From an uncultured Thioclava sp. (GTDB taxonomy: Bacteria; Pseudomonadota; Alphaproteobacteria; Rhodobacterales; Rhodobacteraceae): a stretch of DNA of 46,662 bases. Positions within the stretch are counted from its first letter, which is position 1. Each line of letters starts with the position of its first letter. The stretch lies in contig NZ_CAJYBT010000027.1 in assembly GCF_913064665.1 (NCBI RefSeq), forward strand, positions 1-46,662, written 5' to 3'. The position numbers and the translations under genes are program-made. Below are positions 9,408 through 17,823 of the stretch, piece by piece. The notes below the pieces were generated by a model, which had not been told where the DNA came from, ran no database searches, and was given only the letters and a program-made list of their open reading frames with translations.

Positions 9408-9437
9408 GGCGGATCGACACCGCACCTTTCAAGACAT

Positions 9438-9475
9438 GAAAACGCGCCCGTCAAAACCATGATGGACGCGTTTCT
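9438..9475. terminator. Candidate bidirectional terminator
   Basis: AAACGCG (9440-9446) pairs with CGCGTTT (9467-9473), and two further GC pairs lie beyond one mismatch. It sits between the convergent export-lipoprotein and adenosine kinase genes. The T-tracts on both sides are weak, so this is only a candidate. Confidence 0.4.
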
Positions 9476-9492
9476 AAATTTGCAGATGGGCG

Positions 9493-10479
9493 TCAGATAA
9501 CGCCATGCTCAGCGAAGAGTTTTTTGACATCAACTTCGGGACGCGCGCCGTAATGCCCGATCACTTCGGCTGCAGCGATACAACCCATTCGCCCCGCCGT
9601 TTCAAGGCTTTGACCCGTTGCGTATCCATACAGGAAGCCAGCCGCGAATTGATCGCCCGCCCCCGTGGCATCCACGGGCACGACGCGCTTGACGGGCACT
9701 TCGACGCGCTGATCGCCGCGCATCAACACCACATCAGCCCCCGACCGCGTGCACACGACCAGCTCGCATTCGCTCGCGGCCTGTTTGAGCGCTGTTTCCA
9801 AGTCTGTTTGGTAAAGCGATTCCCACTCATGTTCGTTGCCGATCACGTAATCCATCTGCTGGGCGACCAACCTGCGGAAATCGGCACGGTGACGCTCAAC
9901 GCAGAACGGGTCCGACAGGGCAATCCCCGCCTTGCCGCCACCACGATGGCAGCCCTGTGCCGCCTTGAGGAACGCAGCCTTGCCGTGATCCTTGTCGAAA
10001 AGGTAGCCCTCAAGGAACAGAATCGCGGTGTTTTCCACCACATCCAGACTGACATCCTCGGTCGAGACCTCGGCAGAAATCCCGAGATAGGTGTTCATCG
10101 AACGCTCGCCATCGGGCGTCACAAAGATCATCGAGCGCGAACTGGGCAACTCGCCTTCCTTGACGGGTGCATTCGGGAAATCTGTGCCCTCACCATGCAG
10201 CGCAGCCTCATAGAAACGACCCAGCGCATCGTCGCGTACCCGTCCGATAAAGGCGGTCTTGAGCCCAAGATTGCCACAGCCCGCAATGGTATTGGCAACC
10301 GAGCCACCGGGGGCTTGTGTGCGCTCTTTCATAGCAGCGAACAGTGTCTCGGCGCGCTCGCGTTCGATCAGCTGCATGATGCCTTTTTCAATGCCCATAT
10401 GGGCCAGAAAGCTGTCATCGCATTGCGCGATCACATCGACCACGGCGTTACCGATGCCGACAACCTGATAAGATGTCAC
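9493..10479 (-). CDS. Adenosine kinase / PfkB-family sugar kinase
   Basis: This 328-residue PfkB-family kinase phosphorylates adenosine to AMP in purine salvage. The N-terminal glycine motif (PGGSVANTIAGCGNLGL) and the C-terminal DATGAGDQFAAGFLYGY motif, with its catalytic aspartate and anion hole, are intact. The start is a GTG at 10479, preceded by GAGGAGA at good spacing. A longer reading to 10659 adds about 60 residues unlike the family and overlaps endonuclease III, so it was rejected. The GTGA at 10476-10479 joins it to the upstream nth stop, indicating translational coupling. Relatives in this order are annotated adenosine kinase, but other PfkB substrates such as ribose or fructose cannot be excluded from sequence alone. 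Confidence 0.85.
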   Translation of the reverse strand: MTSYQVVGIGNAVVDVIAQCDDSFLAHMGIEKGIMQLIERERAETLFAAMKERTQAPGGSVANTIAGCGNLGLKTAFIGRVRDDALGRFYEAALHGEGTDFPNAPVKEGELPSSRSMIFVTPDGERSMNTYLGISAEVSTEDVSLDVVENTAILFLEGYLFDKDHGKAAFLKAAQGCHRGGGKAGIALSDPFCVERHRADFRRLVAQQMDYVIGNEHEWESLYQTDLETALKQAASECELVVCTRSGADVVLMRGDQRVEVPVKRVVPVDATGAGDQFAAGFLYGYATGQSLETAGRMGCIAAAEVIGHYGARPEVDVKKLFAEHGVI

Positions 10480-11120
10480 AGAATTTTCTCCTCGAACTGG
10501 CACAGATCCCGGATCGGACAGGCGCCGCATTTGGGTTTGCGTGCCACGCAGATATAGCGACCGTGCAGGATCAACCAGTGATGCGCGTGGCGTTGATATT
10601 CGACGGGCACATTGTCTTCGATGGCGCGCTCGACCGCGTCCACATCCTTGCCCGGACAAATACCCGAGCGGTTGCCAACGCGGAAAATATGCGTGTCAAC
10701 CGCCTGCGCAGGATGACCAAACCACATATTCAGAACGACATTGGCCGTCTTGCGCCCCACACCGGGCAGCGACTGCAGAGCGGCGCGCGAACTGGGCACC
10801 TCGCCGTCGTACTGATCCACAAGGATCTGGCTTAGATTGATGACATTCTTGGCCTTTTGGCGAAACAGTCCGATGGTCTTGATGTGCTCCGTCACGCCCT
10901 CAAGACCAAGCGCAAGCATCTTTTCCGGCGTATCGGCACGCGCAAACAGTCCCCGTGTGGCCTTGTTCACACCGGCATCCGTCGCCTGCGCCGAAAGCGC
11001 CACCGCGACAACGAGCGTGTAGGCATTCACATGCTCAAGTTCCCCCTGCGGATGGGGCTCCGAGGCTTCGAACCGGGCGAAGACCTCTTTCATCGTGGCG
11101 TAATCGAATTGCTTGACCAT
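10476..11120 (-). CDS. nth: Endonuclease III (DNA glycosylase/AP lyase)
   Basis: This 214-residue base-excision repair enzyme removes oxidised pyrimidines. It shows the helix-hairpin-helix (LPGVGRKTANVVLN), the catalytic lysine within that motif, the catalytic aspartate in VDTHIFRVGNR, and the C-terminal [4Fe-4S] cysteines in CVARKPKCGACPIRDLC. I start it at MVKQFDYATM (ATG 11118-11120), which gives the usual family length. A longer reading to 11198 adds 26 residues unlike the family. AGAGGGA lies immediately before this ATG, which is rather close, so a second ATG ten codons in is possible. It is followed by adenosine kinase with a 4-base overlap and transcribed divergently from the Hint-fold gene. 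Confidence 0.9.
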   Translation of the reverse strand: MVKQFDYATMKEVFARFEASEPHPQGELEHVNAYTLVVAVALSAQATDAGVNKATRGLFARADTPEKMLALGLEGVTEHIKTIGLFRQKAKNVINLSQILVDQYDGEVPSSRAALQSLPGVGRKTANVVLNMWFGHPAQAVDTHIFRVGNRSGICPGKDVDAVERAIEDNVPVEYQRHAHHWLILHGRYICVARKPKCGACPIRDLCQFEEKIL

Positions 11121-11289
11121 TCCCTCTAATGCCCGCCCGCGCGCACAAGGGCAAGACTGGCGCGAAAACCATGGGGGTTTTGCGCAAATTGAGAACAAAT
11201 ACCGCCAGCAGACCGCGCAGCAGTTAACCCGCTATTTGCCGATTTATCGCAAAGTTGAACGCAAAGGGTTGGATTGGAAAGGGGTTGCA

Positions 11290-12234
11290 ATGGAATACGG
11301 GTATCCCATCGGCAGCATTTGTCATGACGCGACGAATAACAGTTGGCAACTTGCGCCAGATTTTGATCCGCTGGGCGACCTTTGGCAAATCGCGCCGCTG
11401 GCCGGGGCCAACGCAACGAACGTCATTCTGCGCGACTCCGCCGGTCAGATTGTCAACGAAGGGGCGCTGAGCGCCGATCTACCGCTTTTTCTGGATGGCC
11501 CTGACGGCATGATCCGCCTTGATCGGATTGAGATCGACGCAGAGCTGGTTCTGTTTGTCCCCTCCGTGCCACTGGAGCCGGGGCATACTTACAGTGTCTC
11601 TAAGCCAGATTGGCAGGCTGGACGTGCTGCCACACCCGAAGAAATCGCGACCTTGCCCGCGCTCGGTGCGGGAACTTTGATCGCAACCGAGAATGGCGAA
11701 GTCCCAGTTGATTGGCTGCGGCCGGGCGACAAGGTCTTGACCCGCGACAATGGCTATCAACCGCTTGTGTGGCTCGCCCAGCATGTGGTGCCGCGCCGCG
11801 CGCCGGTTCAGTCACGCCCGATTACGCTAGACGCCGGTCAATTTGGCGACGAACAGCCCTCGCAATCCCTTCTCATCAGTCCCGGCTGCCCGGTGCTTTT
11901 GGCTGGCGCCGAGCTGGATATCTGGTTCGGGGAAAGCGAAATGTTTGCGCGCGCAACCGATCTGTCGAATCCCGCAACCCCCTCGCTTGGGCGACAGGTA
12001 GTATATACCCTGCTATTTGATGCGCCCGAGGTGATTTTGGCAGCTGGGCTTTGGACGGGATCGGTCCATGCCGATGCGGCCTACCTGTCGTTGCTGCCTG
12101 CCGCGGTGCGCTCTGCCGTCGCGCCCTATTTGCTCGGCCCGCACCAGCAGCCCGCGCGCGCATGGCTCGCGCAATGGGAGGTAGATATGTTCATCCGGGA
12201 GCGGATTGAAAAGCACGAGACATTGGCCGCCTGA
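11290..12234 (+). CDS. Hint-domain (Hint_2-like) protein lacking catalytic residues
   Basis: This 314-residue protein has a Hint-type core (about residues 123-285), the fold that performs self-splicing or cleavage in inteins and hedgehog proteins. The pattern GTLIATENGEVPVDWLRPGD-KVLTRDNGYQPLVW matches the Hint_2 domains common in Rhodobacterales. However, the usual nucleophilic cysteine (P-C-F-T-x-G-T) is alanine here (A124). The conserved histidine after S-P-x is C200, and the histidines expected in the late YxHLLFDxHE motif are absent (YTLLFDAPE). Residues 1-120 are an unrecognised N-terminal domain. The ATG at 11290 has AAAGGGG five bases upstream; an upstream in-frame TTG at 11113 would overlap nth. 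It is probably a structural or binding derivative, and could not self-process by the known chemistry. Confidence 0.72.
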   Translation: MEYGYPIGSICHDATNNSWQLAPDFDPLGDLWQIAPLAGANATNVILRDSAGQIVNEGALSADLPLFLDGPDGMIRLDRIEIDAELVLFVPSVPLEPGHTYSVSKPDWQAGRAATPEEIATLPALGAGTLIATENGEVPVDWLRPGDKVLTRDNGYQPLVWLAQHVVPRRAPVQSRPITLDAGQFGDEQPSQSLLISPGCPVLLAGAELDIWFGESEMFARATDLSNPATPSLGRQVVYTLLFDAPEVILAAGLWTGSVHADAAYLSLLPAAVRSAVAPYLLGPHQQPARAWLAQWEVDMFIRERIEKHETLAA

Positions 12235-12304
12235 ATGCGCAGCTTTCGGGTCGCACGATTGCCCGGCTCTGGCTAAGCTGGCGGGCAATCGAAAGGCCCT
12301 GCCA

Positions 12305-13162
12305 ATGACCCAAGCCCCCTCCCTGGATGCGCGATACCATTACCGTCTGATCGCGCGCGCCCTGCAAGAAATAGATGCCGCCGAAAGCGCGGGTGAGATG
12401 CTTTCTTTGCAGGTTTTGGCTGAACGTCTTGCGATGAGCCCGGCGCATTTTCAGCGCCTCTTTTCGGCTTGGGTCGGGGTCTCGCCCAAACGCTATCAGC
12501 AATATCTGCGCCTTGATCTGGCGCGCGACTTGTTGGCGGCGCGTCAGCCGCTTGATGTGGTGGCAGATCGCGCCGGTCTTTCGGGCACCGGGCGGCTACA
12601 TGATCTCATCTTGCGTTGGGAGGCGATGACGCCCGGGGAATTCGCGCGCGCCGGTGCGGATGTGACGATCCATTGGGGTCGATTTGACAGCGCATTCGGC
12701 CCGCTGATCGCGATGGGCACGTCGCAGGGCCTATGCGGCATGGGATTTTGCGCCGAGATGGGCGAGAGCGACGCTTTCGAAGACCTTGCTAAACGCTGGC
12801 CAGCGGCGCATTTCGTGCACGATCCCAAGCCGCTCACCGCTTGGGTCACAGCAGCCCTTTCGGGGCGCGGCGAGGCGCGCATGACCCTGATCGGCGCACC
12901 GTTTCAGATCAAGGTTTGGGAGGCGCTTTTGGCGATCCCCTCGGGCCATGTCACCACATATTCCGACATTGCAACCGTGATCGGCCACCCCAAAGCCACG
13001 CGCGCGGTGGGCACAGCGGTGGGGCGCAATCCGATCTCATATCTCATCCCCTGCCATCGGGCTTTGCGCAAATCCGGGGGCTTGGGCGGCTATCACTGGG
13101 GCTTGGGCGTCAAGCGTGCAATGCTAGGTTGGGAGGCCGCGCGCGCCGACGCCGCGCAATAA
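12305..13162 (+). CDS. AraC-type HTH / O6-methylguanine-DNA methyltransferase fusion (Ada-like, no zinc domain)
   Basis: This 285-residue protein joins an AraC-type helix-turn-helix (about residues 30-117: LQVLAERLAMSPAHFQRLFSAWVGVSPKRYQQYLRL) to an Ogt-type methyltransferase (about 125-280). The acceptor cysteine is C250 in the canonical PCHR. The enzyme transfers alkyl groups from O6-alkylguanine to itself, a suicidal repair reaction. The N-terminal zinc domain of classical Ada, whose cysteine senses methylphosphotriesters, is missing. If the HTH still regulates, it must be triggered some other way. The start at 12305 follows GAAAGG by about nine bases; the longer reading to 12206 adds 33 residues unlike the family. 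Such HTH-Ogt proteins are known in alphaproteobacteria under the name Ada. Confidence 0.88.
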   Translation: MTQAPSLDARYHYRLIARALQEIDAAESAGEMLSLQVLAERLAMSPAHFQRLFSAWVGVSPKRYQQYLRLDLARDLLAARQPLDVVADRAGLSGTGRLHDLILRWEAMTPGEFARAGADVTIHWGRFDSAFGPLIAMGTSQGLCGMGFCAEMGESDAFEDLAKRWPAAHFVHDPKPLTAWVTAALSGRGEARMTLIGAPFQIKVWEALLAIPSGHVTTYSDIATVIGHPKATRAVGTAVGRNPISYLIPCHRALRKSGGLGGYHWGLGVKRAMLGWEAARADAAQ

Positions 13163-13325
13163 TCCACGGCGTCGAGCCTTGATCGGCAGAGCCTGGCCAG
13201 TTTCAGAACTGTGATGGGCGGAAATCTGCCCGCGCGTAAATCGTGATGGAACCTGCTCAAATTTTCTGCATTAGATCAAAGCCAAGCCCTGCTGCATGGG
13301 GCGCAAAACAAGGCTGACGAGCATC

Positions 13326-14006
13326 ATGACCATTTACCTCAAGACCAAAACCATTCTTTTGAGCTCCATCGCGGCGATCGCTTTGGCAGCCTGTGTGCCC
13401 AGTGGCTACAACGAGACAAGCAATCCCAACCAAGACCCGAACGCCAACCGCAACGCCGGAGCGGTCACTGGTGCGCTGTTGGGCGGTGCATTCGGGGCGA
13501 CGCGGCGGGGCGATGACAAGCTGGCCAAAGCGGCTGCGGGCGCGGTTGTCGGCGGCTTGATCGGCGGTGCGATCGGCAATCAACTTGACCGCCAGGCGCA
13601 AGAACTGCGTCGCGATCTGACCACCAATGGGGTCAGCGTCGTACGCTCGGGCAACCAGTTGATCGTGACGATGCCGCAAGATGTCCTCTTTGCGACAGAC
13701 AGCGCTTCGGTGCGACCCGATTTGCAGCGCGATCTGTATACCCTCGCGGGCAGTCTGAACCGCTATCCCGATACCACCGTCGAGGTCGTTGGTCATACCG
13801 ACAACACCGGCGATGCGGCTTATAACATGCGCTTGTCGCGTGAGCGCGCGCGCTCGGTTGCCTCGATCCTTGAATCGGGCGGCGTACCGTATAATCGCGT
13901 GATCACGACCGGGCGCGGGGAAAGCGAACCGATCGCCTCGAACCTTACCGCTGAGGGGCGTCAGGCCAACCGTCGGGTCGAATTCATCATCCGCGCGAAC
14001 AACTGA
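13326..14006 (+). CDS. OmpA-family lipoprotein (YiaD-like)
   Basis: This 226-residue outer-membrane lipoprotein has the lipobox LAAC with acylated cysteine C23. A glycine-zipper region follows (about 45-85: GAVTGALLGGAFGATRR and GAVVGGLIGGAIGNQLDRQ). The C-terminal OmpA domain (about 110-225) shows VEVVGHTDNTGDAAYNMRLSRERA and the RRVEF end motif. The OmpA domain should bind peptidoglycan and the lipid anchors the other end, so it ties the outer membrane to the wall. The ATG at 13326 is preferred because it gives a proper lipoprotein signal; the in-frame start at 13296 would put ten polar residues in front. A strong terminator follows at once, so it looks monocistronic. Confidence 0.87.
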   Translation: MTIYLKTKTILLSSIAAIALAACVPSGYNETSNPNQDPNANRNAGAVTGALLGGAFGATRRGDDKLAKAAAGAVVGGLIGGAIGNQLDRQAQELRRDLTTNGVSVVRSGNQLIVTMPQDVLFATDSASVRPDLQRDLYTLAGSLNRYPDTTVEVVGHTDNTGDAAYNMRLSRERARSVASILESGGVPYNRVITTGRGESEPIASNLTAEGRQANRRVEFIIRANN

Positions 14007-14027
14007 TCGGGCCACTTACGTTCGAAG

Positions 14028-14051
14028 AGGCCGGGGAAACCCGGCCTTTTT
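14028..14051 (+). terminator. Rho-independent terminator after the OmpA-like gene
   Basis: AGGCCGGG and CCCGGCCT form a perfect 8-bp stem with a GAAA tetraloop, followed by TTTTT. It lies 22 bases after the OmpA-like stop and is as good as such signals get. Confidence 0.9.
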
Positions 14052-14103
14052 ACATTGTCTGAGTCCGGGCGCGGTCATATATCTTGACCAATCGGGAGGA
14101 GAC

Positions 14104-14871
14104 ATGCCGTTCAAAAAAATCGAATCGGAGAAGCTCGCTAGCGCGGTCGTGCGCCAGATTGAGGATCTCATTTTGCAGGGCATTTTACGCCCCGGAGAGC
14201 GCTTGCCCTCAGAACGCGAACTGTCCGAGCGCTTTGGTGTGTCGCGCCCAAGCCTGCGCGAGGCGGTGGCGGAGTTGCAGAAATCCGGCCTTTTATGCAC
14301 CAAGGCGGGCTCTGGAATCTTTGTCGCAGATGTTCTGGGCTCGGCCTTTTCGCCCGCATTGATCCGGCTGTTTTCGAGCAATGAACAAGCGCTGTTTGAC
14401 TACATTTCGTTCCGGCGCGACCTTGAGGGACTGGCTGCCGAACGCGCCGCAACCTATGGCTCGGATACCGATTTGAAGGTCGTCGATACGTTGTTTGCGC
14501 AGATGGAAGCCGCGCATGCCAAACGCAATCCGGCCGAGGAAGCGCAGATTGATGCGCAGTTTCACATGGCCATCATCGAGGCCAGCCACAATGTGGTCAT
14601 GATCCACATGATGCGTGCAATGTTCGATCTTCTGGCCGAAGGCGTTTTCTACAATCGCGCGATCATGTTTCGCAATCGCACGACTCGGGTGCGCTTGCTT
14701 GATCAGCACCGCGCAATGAACGCAGCCTTGCAAGCGCGCGACCCCGTTGCGGCGCGCGCGGCGGTGGCGGGGCATATGGATTTCGTCGATCACGAGATGT
14801 CAGTAATACGCCGCGCCGAGCGCAATGAGGCTACCGCCCTATTACGCCTGTCACATAACGACGAGCGCTAG
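14104..14871 (+). CDS. FadR/PdhR-subfamily GntR transcriptional regulator
   Basis: This 255-residue regulator has an N-terminal GntR winged helix (about residues 8-72: RPGERLPSERELSERFGVSRPSLREAV, then GSGIFV). The C-terminal FCD ligand-binding domain (about 95-235) has the metal-binding histidine pattern (DAQFHMAI, DQHRAM, AAVAGHMDF). FCD proteins sense small carboxylic acids such as lactate, glycolate or pyruvate; which one is not visible here. The ATG has GGGAGGA at ideal spacing. The gene stands alone between two terminators, so its targets may be elsewhere. A GACCAAT half-site lies just before the Shine-Dalgarno sequence, but no full palindrome was found to support autoregulation. Confidence 0.85.
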   Translation: MPFKKIESEKLASAVVRQIEDLILQGILRPGERLPSERELSERFGVSRPSLREAVAELQKSGLLCTKAGSGIFVADVLGSAFSPALIRLFSSNEQALFDYISFRRDLEGLAAERAATYGSDTDLKVVDTLFAQMEAAHAKRNPAEEAQIDAQFHMAIIEASHNVVMIHMMRAMFDLLAEGVFYNRAIMFRNRTTRVRLLDQHRAMNAALQARDPVAARAAVAGHMDFVDHEMSVIRRAERNEATALLRLSHNDER

Positions 14872-14899
14872 CGCTCACCGCGCATGAATAGGCATAGAA

Positions 14900-14926
14900 A
14901 AACCCCGGCCACTTGGACCGGGGTTT
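14900..14926. terminator. Bidirectional terminator between the GntR regulator and atpF
   Basis: AAACCCCGG (14900-14908) and CCGGGGTTT (14918-14926) form a perfect 9-bp stem. Runs of A and T on opposite sides allow it to act for the plus-strand regulator and for the minus-strand F0 operon, which converge here. Confidence 0.85.
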
Positions 14927-14950
14927 ATTGTTTAGCGCCAAATCGCCAGT

Positions 14951-15508
14951 TTAGTTGAAGAGGCTTTCGACCTCGCCCAGCGAGGAGTCGATCAGCGCGG
15001 CGCGATCCTTGGCGGTGAACTGCTTGGACAGCACATCCCCCGCAGCCGCAACAGCCACGGCCACGGCGCGGTGTTTGACGTCACGCAGCGCTTGGGCTTC
15101 GGCAGAAGCGATATGTTCGTCAGCCGCCTTCAGACGACGGGCAATCGACACTTGCAGATCTTCTTTGGCCTTTTCAGCGGCGACTTCAGCGTCGCGCTTG
15201 GCAGCCGCCACGATCTTGTCGGCTTGTGTCTGCACTTCGCGCGCCTTGCGCTCGTAGCTGGCCAGCACCGATTGCGCCTCTTCGCGCAGACGGCGAGCCT
15301 CTTCGAGGTCCGAGCGGATATTGCCGGACCGCTTGTCCAGCATCTTGCCCAGCGTTCCCGGAACCTTCGCGTAGATCACCAGTCCCACGAAAAGCAGGAA
15401 GGCGAGCATCACGATGAAGTTGGTGTTCCAGATCGAAAAGAACGGGCCGGTTGCCGCAAAAGCGGGCTGCGCGGCGATCAGGAAGAGAAGCGAAAGTTTT
15501 TTCATCAT
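14951..15508 (-). CDS. atpF: F0F1 ATP synthase subunit b
   Basis: This 185-residue peripheral-stalk subunit links the F0 membrane sector to F1. The N-terminal 18 residues look like a cleavable signal peptide ([16 protein letters not shown]). Then comes the transmembrane helix (about 30-50) and a long charged coiled coil (about 55-165: [21 protein letters not shown]). It is the last gene of the atpI-B-E-X-F operon. It starts at a double ATG (15506-15508 or 15503-15505) directly behind the b' stop, with AAAGGG as ribosome site overlapping the end of b'. Together with b' it forms the hetero-dimeric stator found in photosynthetic and many other alphaproteobacteria. Confidence 0.92.
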   Translation of the reverse strand: MMKKLSLLFLIAAQPAFAATGPFFSIWNTNFIVMLAFLLFVGLVIYAKVPGTLGKMLDKRSGNIRSDLEEARRLREEAQSVLASYERKAREVQTQADKIVAAAKRDAEVAAEKAKEDLQVSIARRLKAADEHIASAEAQALRDVKHRAVAVAVAAAGDVLSKQFTAKDRAALIDSSLGEVESLFN

Positions 15509-15509
15509 C

Positions 15510-16079
15510 TTACCCTTTCATCCGCGCATCGACCGCGCCATTGACAGCGCTCGTGTCAGCCTTGCCGCCCAGTGCCGCAACGATCTCGCCCGCCGTATCC
15601 TTGGCGACCGCATCAATTGCAGCCAGTGCGCCATCCCGAATGTCCATGATGCGCTTGGACGACTCTGCAGCCCGCGCAGCAATCTCGGCATCGGCCTTGA
15701 CGATCGCCGCATCCAGATCCTTCTGGATTTCGGCTTTGGTTTCGCCAGCAATCTTTTGCGCATTTGCGCGCGCTTCAGCCAGTGCCTTTTCATAGGCGGC
15801 TTCAGCTTCTTCGGCTTTGCGCTTGAAATCTTCGGCAGCGGCGATGTCGCCTGCGATCGCACCTTGACGATCGCCCAGCACGCCCGCGATGCGGGGCAGC
15901 GCAATGCGCGACAGCAACCAGTAGATCACCGCAAGGGCAACCAGAAGCCAGAAAATCTGGTTCGGGAAGCTCCCGAAATCAAGCTGCGGCATACCACCGG
16001 CATCGGCAGTATGCATAGGCTCGGCGCCCGGCAGCCCGCTTGCGGCTGCGCTCGCCATGTCGTGCGTTTCGCTTGCCAT
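15510..16079 (-). CDS. atpX: F0F1 ATP synthase subunit b'
   Basis: This 189-residue second peripheral-stalk subunit (b') has a short Ala/Gly-rich N-terminus and one transmembrane helix (about residues 45-65: [21 protein letters not shown]). A long Ala/Glu/Lys coiled coil runs almost to the end ([28 protein letters not shown], with a break). The ATG at 16077-16079 has GAGGAA at good spacing. A longer reading to 16154 adds 25 residues with no support. The gene lies between atpE and atpF, the standard order in Rhodobacterales. The b' and b polypeptides pair to hold F1 static against the rotating c-ring. Confidence 0.9.
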   Translation of the reverse strand: MASETHDMASAAASGLPGAEPMHTADAGGMPQLDFGSFPNQIFWLLVALAVIYWLLSRIALPRIAGVLGDRQGAIAGDIAAAEDFKRKAEEAEAAYEKALAEARANAQKIAGETKAEIQKDLDAAIVKADAEIAARAAESSKRIMDIRDGALAAIDAVAKDTAGEIVAALGGKADTSAVNGAVDARMKG

Positions 16080-16170
16080 GTCGTTCCTCGACCCTGCTAC
16101 ACGGTTTCCCTGAAAGGTCACGGGATGGGCCCCGGATGAGCCCACCCGCCTCAAGGAAAAGAGTGCCGGA

Positions 16171-16407
16171 TCAGACGGCGAACATCAGCAGCAGAGCGAC
16201 GAGGAACGAGAAGATCCCCAGTGCTTCTGCGAATGCGATGCCGATGAACAGCGTCGCGGTTTGGCCAGCGGCGGCCGAGGGGTTGCGCAGAGCGCCCGAC
16301 AGGAAGTTGCCTGCCACGTTGCCCACACCGATGGCCGAGCCGCCCATGCCCATGCATGCCAGACCCGCGCCGATGTAAGCACCCATTTGAACGATATCGC
16401 CTTGCAT
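16171..16407 (-). CDS. atpE: F0F1 ATP synthase subunit c
   Basis: This 78-residue proteolipid forms the rotor ring. Two hydrophobic helices flank the polar loop RNP (41-43). The proton-carrying carboxylate is E61 in [13 protein letters not shown]. The first helix has the glycine-rich packing motif [12 protein letters not shown] see no sodium-site signature, so proton coupling is expected. The ATG at 16405-16407 has AGGAG eight bases upstream; an in-frame ATG eight codons earlier is not supported. The product is made at high copy per complex, which fits its strong ribosome site compared with neighbours. Confidence 0.93.
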   Translation of the reverse strand: MQGDIVQMGAYIGAGLACMGMGGSAIGVGNVAGNFLSGALRNPSAAAGQTATLFIGIAFAEALGIFSFLVALLLMFAV

Positions 16408-16471
16408 GATTGTCACTCCTTGAGGTTGCAATTGGCTAATTGATAGTGAAGCGTTGTGATCCCAAATCCGG

Positions 16472-17257
16472 TCAGTGTGCCGGGTGAAGCGCGTCTTTGA
16501 GATAGACGCAGGTCAGGATCGTAAAGACATAGGCCTGGATAAAGGCCACGAGCACTTCGAGCCCGTACATCGCGGCAATCGCGATGATCGACAGCGGGGT
16601 CACCGCGATGCCGACACCCGAGAACAGGATCAGCGGCGCGAAGGCAGCGAACACTTTCATCACGGCGTGTCCCGCCATCATGTTGCCCGCAAGACGAATG
16701 GAATGGCTCACGGGGCGCACGAAGTAGGAAATCACCTCGATCAGCGCGAGGATCGGACGCAGCGCCAGCGGTGCCGAGGACACCCAGAACAGCCCCAGGA
16801 AGCCCGCGCCGTTCTTGACAAACCCAACCACGGTGACCGTCACGAAAACCAGCAGCGCCAGCACGCCGGTCACGGCGATATGCGAAGTGGTGGTGAAGGC
16901 GCGCGGCAGAAGGCCAAGGAAGTTCGAGAACACGATGAACATGAACAGCGTGAAGATATAGGGGAAGAACTTGAGCCCGTCCTTACCAGCGACATCTTCG
17001 ACCATCTTGTGGATGAAACCGTAGGCCAGCTCTGCAATCGACTGCGCACGGCTCGGGATCACGGCGCGACCACGCGTGCCGATCACCATCATGAAGAAGA
17101 TCGCCGCAACGCAGATTGCAAGCCAAAGCGTCACGTTGGTGGGCGTGTACCAATGCACGGGACCATCGCCAAAGAGCGGCTTGACGATGAACTGATCCAT
17201 CGGGTGAAACACCAACTCATTACGGACATCCTGCGGCACATCAGTCACGTCTGTCAT
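16472..17257 (-). CDS. atpB: F0F1 ATP synthase subunit a
   Basis: This subunit of about 261 residues forms the proton half-channels against the c-ring. It has at least five hydrophobic segments and the essential arginine in [14 protein letters not shown]. The preceding LHWYTPTN-like region ([15 protein letters not shown]) and the C-terminal [16 protein letters not shown] helix are typical. I start it at ATG 17255-17257 ([12 protein letters not shown]), inside the atpI gene and overlapping it by 17 bases. An ATG three codons earlier is also possible because neither has a clear Shine-Dalgarno sequence. The overlap suggests coupling to atpI translation. Confidence 0.9.
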   Translation of the reverse strand: MTDVTDVPQDVRNELVFHPMDQFIVKPLFGDGPVHWYTPTNVTLWLAICVAAIFFMMVIGTRGRAVIPSRAQSIAELAYGFIHKMVEDVAGKDGLKFFPYIFTLFMFIVFSNFLGLLPRAFTTTSHIAVTGVLALLVFVTVTVVGFVKNGAGFLGLFWVSSAPLALRPILALIEVISYFVRPVSHSIRLAGNMMAGHAVMKVFAAFAPLILFSGVGIAVTPLSIIAIAAMYGLEVLVAFIQAYVFTILTCVYLKDALHPAH

Positions 17258-17609
17258 CCTCTTCATCAGCAACCGATAGCGTCTCAGCCTGCTCGGCAGC
17301 ACGGTCTTCGTTCATCTCTTTGGCCGAGCGCAACATTACCTTCACGCCCGCCGCGAAGCCCAGCATCGTAAACAGCACCATGAATATGGGCATCGTGCCA
17401 AACAGCGCATCCAGCCCCAATCCGATGCCGAAGCCGATACCCAGCCCCGAAACCATTTCGATCACCATACGCCACGCCATATTGGCCTGACTGAGGTGAT
17501 GATCGACTCTTTGCGGGGGCGGCTCCTGTGACTTCCGCACCGCGGCAAGCTTTTTCTCAAGCGCGGCAAGGCGCTTGGGATCGGGCTCGCCTGGGGGGAG
17601 ATCGGACAT
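17241..17609 (-). CDS. atpI: ATP synthase protein I (AtpI)
   Basis: This 122-residue small membrane protein is the first gene of the F0 operon. A charged N-terminal half (1-40: [15 protein letters not shown]) is followed by two glycine-rich transmembrane helices (about 46-70, [19 protein letters not shown], and 73-93) and an acidic tail. AtpI proteins are thought to help c-ring assembly or supply Mg2+ and are not part of the final enzyme. A 214-base gap separates it from the divergent ArsR-family gene, so the operon promoter should lie there. I did not find convincing -35 and -10 boxes. Confidence 0.88.
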   Translation of the reverse strand: MSDLPPGEPDPKRLAALEKKLAAVRKSQEPPPQRVDHHLSQANMAWRMVIEMVSGLGIGFGIGLGLDALFGTMPIFMVLFTMLGFAAGVKVMLRSAKEMNEDRAAEQAETLSVADEEDDRRD

Positions 17610-17823
17610 GGAATGACCCCGCTAAACTTGCAAGTTTGATAGACGCCACCCGCGCCTGAGTCAATCGCGTTAAGTCTTCGCTTACGAACATGTAACGTAT
17701 TGTATTTAAATCATTTTTAGAAATCGGCGAAATTTCACCCCGACCCATCTTCACGAAAATGCGAGCATCAGCATATTCAACCGATCGGTTGACGTTTTCA
17801 CCAAGGCGCGCCATCACACCTGC

